The position numbers and the translations under genes are program-made. The notes under the pieces are model-generated. The model was not told where the DNA came from and searched no databases. It saw only the letters and a list, made by a program, of their open reading frames with translations. A stretch of DNA of 64,000 nucleotides from Metabacillus dongyingensis (lineage in GTDB: Bacteria > Bacillota > Bacilli > Bacillales > Bacillaceae): positions 560,001 through 624,000 of the forward strand of contig NZ_CP082944.1 of the NCBI RefSeq assembly GCF_019933155.2, read 5' to 3'. The first letter of the stretch is position 1. Each line of letters starts with the position of its first letter. Positions 45,091 to 53,722 of the stretch are shown here, one piece after another.

Positions 45091-45489
45091 TTATTTAATA
45101 AGCTTAACCACAATAGCCTGAGAGCTTTTTTTAATCAAACAGTCTTTTAATTCTTCTTCTGAAACCATTCCAAGTGTAAGGGCGGCATCAATTTTTTGCT
45201 TGTCAGGCTGTTTTACTGAAATAATACAATCAGTTAAATTTAAGTCTTCTAAAACCTTGACTGTTTTCTCAGGATGATATTGTTCTGAATGCCGGATTTG
45301 CCTCTGAATCTTATAATCACCGATTCTCTCTTCCCCTTTGCAGAGCTTTCCGTGCGCATGATCAAAAAAGGAATTGAAGATTTTTTTCATCTCTGCAAGT
45401 TCCTCTTCAATCCTTTTCGCCTTTTCATTCAATGAAGCATATCGTGCAACCATTTCCTCAGGGATTTGAAAGGTTTTTGAATCGCTCAT
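45091..45489 (-). CDS. Hypothetical protein with N-terminal coiled coil
   Basis: 132 residues, not recognised. The first 45 residues (EEMVARYASLNEKAKRIEEE) form a likely coiled coil. The rest is a charged domain ending DCIISVKQPDKQKIDAALTL and SQAIVVKLIK. There is no signal or membrane segment. It has some resemblance to phage Gam/Gp157-like layouts, but nothing else phage-like is near. GGAGGCATCC precedes the start. Confidence 0.7.
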   Translation of the reverse strand: MSDSKTFQIPEEMVARYASLNEKAKRIEEELAEMKKIFNSFFDHAHGKLCKGEERIGDYKIQRQIRHSEQYHPEKTVKVLEDLNLTDCIISVKQPDKQKIDAALTLGMVSEEELKDCLIKKSSQAIVVKLIK

Positions 45490-45654
45490 ATGGATGCCTC
45501 CGTTTTTCGTGTGATTCTAAACTATATGCTATACAGCCCGGCTGTAGAACGTTTGTTTGATTCTTTGTCATGAAACATCTATATTTTAAGAAGGAATAAC
45601 GCAGCTGATTGTATAACCTAAGTAAGAGAAGGATTTTTAAGTGGAGGGAGAAAA

Positions 45655-46026
45655 ATGGATTTTTTCACGATTCTTTCAGAAGATAAAATTAAACAGGCGA
45701 TAAAAGATGGTGAGTTTAAACAGCTTCCCGGTATGGGAAAGCCTCTTGAGCTTGAGGATTTGTCCCATATCCCGCCTGAACTCCGAATATCCTATAAAAT
45801 ACTGAAAAATGCGAATATGATGGATGAAGACATCGAGCTGAAAAAAGCGATTCATACGTTAGAGCAGCTGATTGCCCAATGTCCTGATGAAATGGAGAAA
45901 GAAAAGCTGCAGGTGCAGCTGAACGAGAAAGCATTTCAGCTTGATAAAGTTCTAAAGAAAAGAAATACCTTCAGTTCAAGAGCTTCTGCTTTTTATAAAG
46001 ATCAGATTTTTTCGAAATGGTCCTAA
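45655..46026 (+). CDS. DUF1992 (DnaJC28-like) protein
   Basis: 123 residues. The core SEDKIKQAIKDGEFKQLPGMGKPLELEDL is the conserved DUF1992 motif, followed by KILKNANMMDEDIELKKAI. GTGGAGGGAG precedes ATG 45655. Cytoplasmic, function unknown. It lies 26 bases before the photolyase-like gene and is probably co-transcribed with it. Confidence 0.87.
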   Translation: MDFFTILSEDKIKQAIKDGEFKQLPGMGKPLELEDLSHIPPELRISYKILKNANMMDEDIELKKAIHTLEQLIAQCPDEMEKEKLQVQLNEKAFQLDKVLKKRNTFSSRASAFYKDQIFSKWS

Positions 46027-46052
46027 TAGACATCGATGATGGAGTGATTCTC

Positions 46053-47417
46053 ATGAACGTCGTCTGGTTTAAACGTGATTTACGTATAGCTGATCATAAG
46101 CCGCTTGCTGACGCAGCTCTATATGGGGAAGTCCTCCCGCTGTATGCAGCCGAACCATCTATATGGTCTGGGGAAGACTATTCTGCAAGGCACTTTCAGT
46201 TTGTCAGGGAAAGCTTAGAGGAACTGCAGGGCGCTTTGGAAGATAGGGGCGGCAGATTATTCACCTATATGGGGGAGATGGAAGAGGCGCTTTCTGCACT
46301 CTTTAAAACATACGGCCCATTCACTTTGTATGCTCATGAAGAAAAAGCAGGGAAACGTGTACATGACAGAAATACAAGAGTGAGAGAATGGATGAGTGAC
46401 AGAGGTCTCAGGTTTTTGGAGTATCCCATTAATGAAAAAAACAGCGGAAGAAAACTTCAGGAAAGATGGAACGGTTTTTGTCGAAGTGAGCCTCTCAGCC
46501 GCCCTGAGCGTGTCGAAGTACCAAAAACCATTCCAGAAAGCTTTTTCATTGGGGCGGAAAAACTTAAAGCTTTTCCTGTCAGTGGGGAACCAATCAGATT
46601 TGGCCAGCAGGGCGGTGAACAGCAGGCGCTTGAAACGCTTGAAACTTTTTTGGAGGAACGTTTTCACTTATACGAAGAGCATGGTTCTAACCTGCTTCAA
46701 TCAACTGTTTCATCAAGCAGGCTTTCGCCATATTTGGCATGGGGAAACATTTCGTTTCGTACAGTTGTCCAGAAAACGTCGATAAAGATAGAAAATTGTG
46801 ATAATTTGTTTCTTGTGAAACAATTAACATCTTTTCAGGAGCGTCTTAAGGAAAGGTGGAAGCTGATGGAGCAGGGAGATCTCTTTGAATTGCAGCCTTT
46901 TCCTGATGAAAAAGGTGCAGGCGATGATTTGTTTTTGAGATGGTTTGAAGGGAAAACTGGGATTCCCATGATAGATGCATCAGTAATTTGTCTTCATAAA
47001 ACCGGGTGGATCCCCTCAAAATATCGGGGTATGCTTGCGTCTTTTGCAATCAATACGCTTTCCCTGAACGTGAAAATATGTTCGGATGGGCTAGCTTCCC
47101 TTTTTCTGGACTATGAGCCCATCATTCATGTTCACCAGATTCAAAAGATGCCGGAGAAAGTGCTGGATCCAGTGAAAATAGGAAAAAAAGAAGATCCAGA
47201 CGGAGTTTTTATTAAAAGATACTTACCAAGTCTTTCGAATGTTCCGGCTAAACATATTCAGGAGCCTTGGCATTATCCAGGTTTTTTTCGCCTGGATTAT
47301 CAGGCGCCAATAGTAGATATTAAAAAAGCGAATCAGGCTGCAAGGAAAACCAAGTCGGGTATATCAGAACGTCCTTCAAAGTCTTCTGATCATGAACAAT
47401 TGAAATTCGATTTGTGA
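46053..47417 (+). CDS. Cryptochrome/photolyase-family protein with atypical FAD region
   Basis: About 454 residues. The N-terminal alpha/beta antenna domain (VVWFKRDLRIADHKPLADAA) is intact, and the C-terminal FAD domain is recognisable in LTSFQERLKERWK, EGKTGIPMIDASVICLHKTGWI and LFLDYEPIIHVHQIQ. Family members normally continue with about ten more residues (QAGTTGINT-like) before the DPxG motif; here that block is replaced by KMPEKVLDPVKIGKKEDPDG. The HWHCHFIQ-type segment is missing too. It may be a diverged or inactive photolyase; start 46053 follows GGAGTGATT. Confidence 0.8.
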   Translation: MNVVWFKRDLRIADHKPLADAALYGEVLPLYAAEPSIWSGEDYSARHFQFVRESLEELQGALEDRGGRLFTYMGEMEEALSALFKTYGPFTLYAHEEKAGKRVHDRNTRVREWMSDRGLRFLEYPINEKNSGRKLQERWNGFCRSEPLSRPERVEVPKTIPESFFIGAEKLKAFPVSGEPIRFGQQGGEQQALETLETFLEERFHLYEEHGSNLLQSTVSSSRLSPYLAWGNISFRTVVQKTSIKIENCDNLFLVKQLTSFQERLKERWKLMEQGDLFELQPFPDEKGAGDDLFLRWFEGKTGIPMIDASVICLHKTGWIPSKYRGMLASFAINTLSLNVKICSDGLASLFLDYEPIIHVHQIQKMPEKVLDPVKIGKKEDPDGVFIKRYLPSLSNVPAKHIQEPWHYPGFFRLDYQAPIVDIKKANQAARKTKSGISERPSKSSDHEQLKFDL

Positions 47418-47439
47418 AAAGAGACTGATTTAAAACCAC

Positions 47440-47492
47440 GCTAAATAGGGTAAGGGGCCGTTTTGAATCCTCACAATCACACCCTATTTAGC
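47440..47492. repeat. 12-bp inverted repeat after the photolyase gene
   Basis: GCTAAATAGGGT (47440-47451) is repeated inverted as ACCCTATTTAGC (47481-47492), a perfect match around 29 bases. It could be a mobile-element scar or a large hairpin. Confidence 0.6.
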
Positions 47493-47529
47493 ACTAGAAA
47501 AAACACCAAGATTCGCAGATTAGATCGCA

Positions 47530-47596
47530 CCGCTTTAAGCGGAGTTTTTTGCACGCCAAAAAACTCAGTCCTTATTTGAACTGAGTTTATAACATT
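47530..47596. terminator. Two hairpin terminators
   Basis: CCGC-TTTAA-GCGG followed by AGTTTTTT at 47530-47550, and AAACTCAG/CTGAGTTT at 47561-47588 with an A/T-rich tail. They end the photolyase unit and possibly the convergent DoxX gene. Confidence 0.65.
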
Positions 47597-47706
47597 TTTT
47601 TATAGTTACATTATTAAAGTCCCCGATTTTCACAACCCCCCTCCAAAATTATGTAGTAGAAATCTATTGGTGGTAGTAAGGGACAGCCGTTAATTTCACC
47701 GCCTCC

Positions 47707-48129
47707 TTAAAGTTTGCGGCTCTTCGGACGCAGCGCCCACGAGGCGATATTTAGTGCAGCATATGAAAGCGGAAGGATAATATGAAACCCGTAATCACCA
47801 AAATCGTTGGCAAACGCATGAGATAAAGCCGCACCGGTCATTAAAAAGAAGATACCAGCATGAACCCATTCTTTAAGCCGAGGAAAACCTGGCACCACGA
47901 GAGCGATGGCTCCAAGCACTTTCCAAATCCCGAGAATGGTCAAGACGTATGATGGGTAACCAAGATTCGTCACTAACTCGAGGTTTCCCCCATATTGCAT
48001 CAGTTGCCCGATACCACTTAACATAACAGCTGCTGCGAGTAGTAATGTGAATGTCCAATAAGCAATCATTTTTCCTCGGGGCTGGGTTTCTACTCTCGCG
48101 GTTGTTTCCGCACCGATTATCTTACTCAT
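47707..48129 (-). CDS. DoxX-family membrane protein
   Basis: 140 residues with four membrane segments. VMLSGIGQLMQYGG, LGIWKVLGAIALVVPGFPRLKEWVHAG and GAALSHAFANDF follow the DoxX/DUF4267-like pattern. AGGAGGAAAC precedes the start. Probable small redox-associated or quinone-linked membrane protein; function not known. Confidence 0.85.
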   Translation of the reverse strand: MSKIIGAETTARVETQPRGKMIAYWTFTLLLAAAVMLSGIGQLMQYGGNLELVTNLGYPSYVLTILGIWKVLGAIALVVPGFPRLKEWVHAGIFFLMTGAALSHAFANDFGDYGFHIILPLSYAALNIASWALRPKSRKL

Positions 48130-48532
48130 TTGTTTCCTCCTCGATACTGTTTGTTTTTAATCCTAAGCTGGAACGACAGAGTCGCCATAAAAACAGTTAC
48201 TCCCAACAAGAACAATCTTCCGTACGTTACCACATATACCTAAATGGCTAACCCTTCGGCGTATCCTTTAGATAGCTATTTCTGAGCTCATATGTTTCAA
48301 GTTCAAAAGACATTCTCCCTTCACTTTTAAGGAATAGTTATAGGTATTCTTTGGATTCTTTAATAATTACTTATTCAACAATCCTGCCCTTAAATTAAAC
48401 AAACAAGCTTTACTCCTTCTTAAAGTAAAGCACCCATTAGTGAGATCCCTACTTTAGTTTCCAATTCATTTAAATGTGTAGCTTTCTTTGAATCATTGCC
48501 GATCTAACCTTAGTCTGTGATTGATATGCCTA

Positions 48533-48830
48533 TTAATGTTTCAATGCATTATACATCGAATAATCCACTTCACCTGAAATATTTTCCAAGCCGTTTTTAC
48601 TTAACTCCACAGCCATTAAATACTCTTCTGAAGGCGGAAGGTTATTCTTGGATGCATATATACCAAATTCAGTTGATGTTCTAAACCCAAAGCGTCGATA
48701 GTATCGATAATCACCTCAAACGATTTATTAATTGAGACAACTTCTTGTTTTTTATAATAAGACCTGCCTATAATCCCCCTTTTAGTGCTATTTGCTGTTT
48801 TTTCCCCTAATCGGAATCCCTTATAAATAG
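48533..48830 (-). pseudogene. Remnant of a GNAT acetyltransferase gene
   Basis: The minus strand contains RYYRRFGFRTSTEFGIYASK, NNLPPSEEYLMAVELSKNG and a natural stop at 48533. This is the C-terminal third of an acetyltransferase of the YYxRFGF group. Upstream the frame changes (EVVSINKSFEVII in another frame), and farther upstream only a degenerate acetyl-CoA loop can be guessed. The rest of the 1.1-kb gap (48130-49224) holds no gene I can support. Confidence 0.65.
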
Positions 48831-49071
48831 AGCGTACTTTTTGGTTTGCGGAAAATGGACTTGGGCAGTCATAAATGTTCTATTAGCGGTCAGAAAAAGG
48901 GAAAGCCCATTATAAATCATGCAAAGCATCCAGAAAAAATATTAAATAGAGTGCTTTTTTGCAGGAGTTAGAGGGTATGGATACATGAAGTGTGTGAACA
49001 CAAGATTCATGAATGTCAAAAACGGAGGGATTTGGTAATAGCCTGTATAACAGAATAAGCAGCCAGAAAAA

Positions 49072-49085
49072 TGAAAACGATTACT
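49072..49085 (+). promoter_or_regulatory. cre-like site upstream of the tre promoter
   Basis: TGAAAACGATTACT matches the cre consensus except at the last base or two. It ends nine bases before the -35 element. Confidence 0.4.
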
Positions 49086-49093
49086 CTTTTTTG

Positions 49094-49146
49094 TTGACAA
49101 CATGTATATACAGGACTACAATATGCTTATAACTTGTATATACAGG
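49094..49146 (+). promoter_or_regulatory. tre promoter with two TreR operators
   Basis: TTGACA (49094-49099), 17 bases, TACAAT (49117-49122). CATGTATATACAG at 49101-49113 lies in the spacer and CTTGTATATACAG at 49133-49145 lies just past the expected start point. Both resemble the B. subtilis TreR operator core TTGTATATACAA. Two bound repressors would block the promoter directly. Confidence 0.75.
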
Positions 49147-49196
49147 AGTGAGAAGAATATAAATTGCTGACTCTTTAGGCAATACCAGGTTATTAA

Positions 49197-49210
49197 TGAA
49201 AACGATTACG
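49197..49210 (+). promoter_or_regulatory. cre-like site in the treP leader
   Basis: TGAAAACGATTACG, a repeat of the site at 49072, runs into the GGGAGG ribosome site of treP. Its position suits CcpA roadblock repression. Confidence 0.4.
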
Positions 49211-49224
49211 GGAGGTTGAAATAG

Positions 49225-50640
49225 ATGAGTGTGAACAAACAGGAAGTCCGCGATATCGTTGATGCTGTCGGCGGCAAGGACAACATTGCAGCAGCCACAC
49301 ACTGTGTCACTCGCTTACGATTTGCCTTGAAAGATGAAGGCAAAGTGGATAAAGAAAAACTGGAACAGATTGATATGGTTAAAGGCTCTTTTTCAACAAA
49401 TGGACAATTCCAGGTTGTGATTGGACAAGGTCTTGTTGATAAAGTTTACAAGGAAATGGCAGAACAAACGGGAATGGGCGAGTCTTCAAAAGAAGATGTA
49501 AAAGATGCAGCTTCAAGCAACTTGAATCCTCTTCAAAAAGCTGTTAAAATGCTGGCTGATATTTTTATTCCGATTTTGCCGGCTATCGTAACGGCTGGTT
49601 TATTAATGGGAATAAATAATATTCTGAGCGGTTCGGGAATTTTCTTTGATGATAAATCTCTGATTGAAGTTTATCCGCAATGGGCTGATTTATCAGGCAT
49701 TATCAACTTGATTGCGAATACAGCGTTTACATTCCTCCCGGCTCTAATCGGCTGGTCGGCTGTGAAACGCTTTGGAGGAAGTCCGCTTCTTGGGATTGTC
49801 CTTGGTTTAATCCTCGTGCATCCGGATCTTCTGAATGCATGGGCATATGGTGAAGCCCAGGCTAAAGGGGAGGTTCCGGTGTGGAACTTATTCGGCCTCG
49901 AGATTGAAAAGATCGGCTATCAGGGGCAAGTTCTTCCTGTTTTGTTTGCCTCTTATTTACTGGCTAAAATTGAAGTCTTTTTAAATAAAAGAGTACCTGA
50001 TTCAATTAAGCTATTAGTGGTTGCCCCAATTACCTTATTAGTGACTGGCTTTGCTGCTTTTATCTTAATTGGACCAATTACGTTTGCAGCAGGAAACTTC
50101 ATTACAGACGGTGTTATTGCGATTTTTGATAACTTTGCAGCTCTTGGCGGTTTGCTCTATGGAGGCTTATACTCACTGCTTGTTGTAACAGGTATGCATC
50201 ATACTTTCCTTGCAGTTGACCTGCAGCTTGTAGCAAGTGCTGGAGGCACATTCCTTTGGCCGATGCTTGCATTGTCGAACATCGCACAGGGTTCAGCAGC
50301 ATTTGCCATGATGCGCATTGTGAAAGATGAAAAACAAAAAGGTTTGGCTCTGACTTCTGGAATCTCGGCTTACCTTGGTATTACAGAGCCTGCTATGTTT
50401 GGTGTGAATCTTAGATATCGCTATCCATTTATCGCTGCCATGATCGGTTCTGCAATTGCAGGTATCTTTATTACAATCAATCATGTAAAAGCATTTTCAA
50501 TTGGTGTTGGGGGAATCCCTGGATTCTTATCGATCCAATCCGAATACTGGACGGCATTCTTTATCGGAATGGCCATCGCAATCGTTGTGCCATTCGTACT
50601 GACTTACGTATTTGCCAAGTTTAATTGGAAGAAAAAATAA
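49225..50640 (+). CDS. treP: PTS trehalose transporter EIIBC
   Basis: 471 residues. The EIIB domain comes first (phosphocysteine Cys27 in ATHCVTRLRF), then a linker and the EIIC membrane domain (SGIINLIANTAFTFLPALIGWSA, GMHHTFLAVDLQL, GITEPAMFGVN). The order and sequence match TreP, which imports trehalose as trehalose-6-phosphate. No EIIA is fused, as in B. subtilis, where EIIA-Glc is shared. GGGAGG precedes ATG 49225. Confidence 0.95.
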   Translation: MSVNKQEVRDIVDAVGGKDNIAAATHCVTRLRFALKDEGKVDKEKLEQIDMVKGSFSTNGQFQVVIGQGLVDKVYKEMAEQTGMGESSKEDVKDAASSNLNPLQKAVKMLADIFIPILPAIVTAGLLMGINNILSGSGIFFDDKSLIEVYPQWADLSGIINLIANTAFTFLPALIGWSAVKRFGGSPLLGIVLGLILVHPDLLNAWAYGEAQAKGEVPVWNLFGLEIEKIGYQGQVLPVLFASYLLAKIEVFLNKRVPDSIKLLVVAPITLLVTGFAAFILIGPITFAAGNFITDGVIAIFDNFAALGGLLYGGLYSLLVVTGMHHTFLAVDLQLVASAGGTFLWPMLALSNIAQGSAAFAMMRIVKDEKQKGLALTSGISAYLGITEPAMFGVNLRYRYPFIAAMIGSAIAGIFITINHVKAFSIGVGGIPGFLSIQSEYWTAFFIGMAIAIVVPFVLTYVFAKFNWKKK

Positions 50641-50645
50641 TAAAC

Positions 50646-50671
50646 AAAAAGGACAAGCCATTGTCCTTTTT
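50646..50671 (+). terminator. Hairpin between treP and treA
   Basis: The perfect 10-bp stem AAAAAGGACA/TGTCCTTTTT lies in the 61-base gap. It may attenuate treA transcription or stabilise the treP message. Confidence 0.65.
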
Positions 50672-50701
50672 GCCGTTTAAATCTAAAAGATGGTGGTGCA
50701 T

Positions 50702-52393
50702 ATGAAAATGAAACAGCCTTGGTGGAAAAAATCAGCGGTTTATCAAATTTATCCGAAAAGCTTTAATGATACGAATGGGAATGGAGTAGGCGACATTCAG
50801 GGCATCATAGAAAAATTAGATTACTTAAAAGAGCTCGGCGTTGATGTTGTATGGCTGACGCCAATTTATGAATCTCCTCAAAAAGACAACGGTTATGACA
50901 TCAGTGACTACTATTCCATTCACGAGGAATATGGAACGATGGAGGATTTTGAATCTCTGTTGCAAGAGGCTCACGATCGCGGGATTAAAATCATCATGGA
51001 TATCGTTGTCAATCATACTTCTACTGAGCACGCATGGTTTAAGGAAGCAAAATCATCAAAAGAGAATCCTTACCGTGATTTCTATATTTGGAAAGAAGGA
51101 AAGGAAGACGGCTCTGAACCGACTAACTGGATTTCGAAATTCGGCGGTTCAGCCTGGAAGCTGGATGAAAAAACAGGTGAATACTATCTGCATCTGTTTG
51201 ACGTCACTCAGGCTGACTTGAACTGGGAGAATGAAGAAGTCCGCAGAAAAGTCTATGAAATGATGCAATTCTGGTTTGAAAAAGGTGTAGACGGCTTTAG
51301 ACTTGACGTAATTAACCTCATTTCAAAAAATCAGGATTTCCCGGATGATGACGGAAGCACAGCTCCTGGCGACGGCCGCAAGTTTTACACAGACGGTCCG
51401 CGTGTGCATGAATATATGAAAGAAATGAATAAGGAAGTTTTCTCGAAATATGACAGCATGACAGTTGGGGAAATGTCTTCAACGACGATCGAAAACTGTA
51501 TTGAGTATTCAAATCCGGAATCCAAAGAACTAAGCATGACATTTAATTTTCATCATTTGAAAGTGGATTATCCGAACGGGGAGAAATGGGCACTGGCAGA
51601 TTTTGATTTTGGTGCACTTAAGCAAATTCTTTCAACATGGCAGGTGGAAATGCACAAAGGCGGGGGCTGGAACGCATTGTTTTGGTGCAACCATGATCAG
51701 CCGCGGATTGTTTCAAGATATGGAAATGACGGTGAATACCGCACCCAGTCCGCTAAAATGCTTGCGACAACGATACACATGATGCAGGGAACTCCTTATA
51801 TTTATCAGGGGGAAGAGTTTGGCATGACTAATCCTAAATTCGAAAGCATCAATGAATATCGGGATGTAGAAAGCCTGAATACATTCGAAATTTTGAAAAA
51901 CGCAGGGAAGTCAGAAGAAGAGATTATTGAGATTTTAAAAAGCAAATCGAGAGATAACTCACGTACACCAGTCCAATGGAATAATTCCAAGCATGCCGGG
52001 TTTACAACAGGAACACCTTGGATCAAACCTGCAAGCAATTATCCGGAAATCAATGCCCAGAATGCTCTTCAGGATGAAAATTCTGTTTTTTATCACTATC
52101 AAAAACTGATTCAGCTTAGAAAAGACATTGATTTAATCACGTACGGCGATTATGAACTGATCCTTGAAGATCACAGCCAGCTGTTTGCTTATGTGCGAAA
52201 CGGTGATGGAGAGAAGCTGCTGGTCATCAACAACTTCTATGAAATGGAAACAGTATTTACTTTGCCGGATCATATTGATGCAGAAGGATATAACAGTGAA
52301 ATTCTTATCTCCAACTATCCTGATTCTGCGCAGACATTTAAAGAAGTAACATTGCGCCCGTTTGAGTCCGTCGTTTATCATCTTAAGAAGTAA
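50702..52393 (+). CDS. treA: Trehalose-6-phosphate hydrolase
   Basis: GH13 alpha-glucosidase-type enzyme of about 563 residues. It hydrolyses trehalose-6-phosphate to glucose and glucose-6-phosphate. VYQIYPKSFNDTNGNGVGDI, DGFRLDVINLISK (nucleophile Asp), TVGEMSST (acid Glu) and WCNHDQPRIVS (third acidic residue) are present. Start 50702 follows GGTGG; the frame begins 12 bases earlier. Confidence 0.95.
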   Translation: MKMKQPWWKKSAVYQIYPKSFNDTNGNGVGDIQGIIEKLDYLKELGVDVVWLTPIYESPQKDNGYDISDYYSIHEEYGTMEDFESLLQEAHDRGIKIIMDIVVNHTSTEHAWFKEAKSSKENPYRDFYIWKEGKEDGSEPTNWISKFGGSAWKLDEKTGEYYLHLFDVTQADLNWENEEVRRKVYEMMQFWFEKGVDGFRLDVINLISKNQDFPDDDGSTAPGDGRKFYTDGPRVHEYMKEMNKEVFSKYDSMTVGEMSSTTIENCIEYSNPESKELSMTFNFHHLKVDYPNGEKWALADFDFGALKQILSTWQVEMHKGGGWNALFWCNHDQPRIVSRYGNDGEYRTQSAKMLATTIHMMQGTPYIYQGEEFGMTNPKFESINEYRDVESLNTFEILKNAGKSEEEIIEILKSKSRDNSRTPVQWNNSKHAGFTTGTPWIKPASNYPEINAQNALQDENSVFYHYQKLIQLRKDIDLITYGDYELILEDHSQLFAYVRNGDGEKLLVINNFYEMETVFTLPDHIDAEGYNSEILISNYPDSAQTFKEVTLRPFESVVYHLKK

Positions 52394-52419
52394 TGGTAAA
52401 CTAATAGTGGTGGTTAAAG

Positions 52420-53139
52420 ATGAAAACAAACAATAAATATTTGGCGATTTTTCAGGAGTTATCAGACAGGATTAAACAAGGACTTGTAAAAGTGAATGAA
52501 ACCTTGCCTTCTGAAAACGAGCTCGCTGTGCAATATGAGACTTCAAGGGAAACGATTCGCAAGGCCCTTAATCTCCTTGCCCAAAATGGGTACATTCAAA
52601 AAGTTAAAGGTAAAGGATCAATTGTTCTCGATGTAACGAAAATGAGTTTCCCTGTTTCGGGTCTCGTTAGTTTCAAAGAGCTTTCGCAGAACTTAGGACG
52701 AACCTCTCAAACAACAGTTGAGAAATTCGGCCTCATCAAGCCAGGCGATTTTATCATGCAGCAGCTGAACCTCGGTGCCCGTGACGAAGTCTGGGAGGTT
52801 GTACGCTCAAGAAAAATTGATGGCGAGAACATCATCCTTGATAAGGATTATCTCAATCGCAGGCACATTCCTTTTTTAACAAAGGAAATATGCGAAGACT
52901 CAATCTACCGCTACATTGAAGAAGAATTGAAATTAAAGATCAGCTTTGCAAAAAAAGAAATTGTTGTGGAAGAGTGCACAGAGGAAGATTATCAGTATTT
53001 GGATTTAAAAAATTTCCAGCATATTGTCGTTGTGAAAAATCACGTTTATCTGGAAGATACAAGTCTGTTTCAGTACACAGTATCACGCCACAGACTTGAT
53101 AAATTCAGATTTGTTGATTTTGCGAGAAGAGGACATTAA
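52420..53139 (+). CDS. treR: Trehalose operon repressor
   Basis: 239 residues. The GntR winged helix is at 1-70 (YLAIFQELSDRIKQGLVKVN then TSRETIRKALNLLAQNGYI), followed by a UTRA effector domain that binds trehalose-6-phosphate in B. subtilis TreR. It is last in treP-treA-treR. The two TTGTATATACA-type operators before treP are its expected targets. Confidence 0.93.
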   Translation: MKTNNKYLAIFQELSDRIKQGLVKVNETLPSENELAVQYETSRETIRKALNLLAQNGYIQKVKGKGSIVLDVTKMSFPVSGLVSFKELSQNLGRTSQTTVEKFGLIKPGDFIMQQLNLGARDEVWEVVRSRKIDGENIILDKDYLNRRHIPFLTKEICEDSIYRYIEEELKLKISFAKKEIVVEECTEEDYQYLDLKNFQHIVVVKNHVYLEDTSLFQYTVSRHRLDKFRFVDFARRGH

Positions 53140-53170
53140 AAAAGCCAGGCTTAATTGCCTGGCTTTTTTT
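53138..53170 (+). terminator. Terminator of the tre operon
   Basis: The stem AAAAAAGCCAGGC/GCCTGGCTTTTTT begins at the treR stop codon. Confidence 0.92.
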
Positions 53171-53205
53171 AGTGGAAGCATATATGCAGAGTTTGTTGGC
53201 AGAAG

Positions 53206-53289
53206 ACTGATAAATTGGCGATTTAAACTGATAAAATTGTAATATGGACTGATAAATTTGCAATATAGACTGATAAAATGTGCAATATT
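53206..53289. repeat. Four tandem 21-bp repeats
   Basis: ACTGATAAA begins at 53206, 53227, 53248 and 53269, at exact 21-base spacing, with AT-rich variable ends. It lies between the tre terminator and the abrB-like relic. It could be binding sites or a simple slippage product. Confidence 0.8.
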
Positions 53290-53321
53290 ATGTATCTGGT
53301 TAAAAGTAAATTTGAGGAGAT

Positions 53322-53543
53322 ATGAAATCAACCGGAATGGTTAGAAAAATTGATGAGTTATGGAGAATTGTAATCCCGGCTGAATGACGAAGAAATTTAG
53401 GAATTGAAGTTAAAGATCCCATCAGGATTTATACAAATAATGACGGTATGGCTTTGAAGAAGTATACTCAAAATTATGTATTTTGTATGAGCAATGAGAA
53501 TATTCATCAAGATTGTTTTATGATTCTTGCGTTGAAGATTTAA
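53322..53543 (+). pseudogene. abrB-family transition-state regulator with internal stop
   Basis: A TTGAGGAGAT site and ATG 53322 open MKSTGMVRKIDELWRIVIPA, a clear AbrB/Abh DNA-binding N-terminus. Codon 22 (53385-53387) is TGA where the family has Leu in ELRRNLGI, and the frame continues RRNLGIEVKDPIRIYTNN to a stop at 53541. The C-terminal multimerisation half is diverged. A TTA-to-TGA change explains the stop if the read is correct. A terminator (53590-53623) follows. Confidence 0.85.
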
Positions 53544-53589
53544 TTGGTTCCTCAATAACTAAATGAGTAGGTGCGGATAGTACCGTGTA

Positions 53590-53623
53590 ACAGGAGATCT
53601 TAACTTAAAGGTCTCCTGTTTTT
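53590..53623 (+). terminator. Terminator after the abrB-like relic
   Basis: The stem ACAGGAGA/TCTCCTGT is followed by five T. Confidence 0.75.
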
Positions 53624-53722
53624 AATGCTATCTGTAGGTATTTAGAATTATTGTATGGTAATATTGTCCATTCTATTGTACTATTAATATGTTCTTAATA
53701 ACGAATAAAGGAGAGGTAAATT

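Noticed and set aside
53083..53331. Minus-strand 82-codon frame with a seven-residue repeat (FISL...)
   Set aside because: It overlaps the tre terminator and treR end; the heptad simply reflects the 21-base DNA repeat. No ribosome site supports it.
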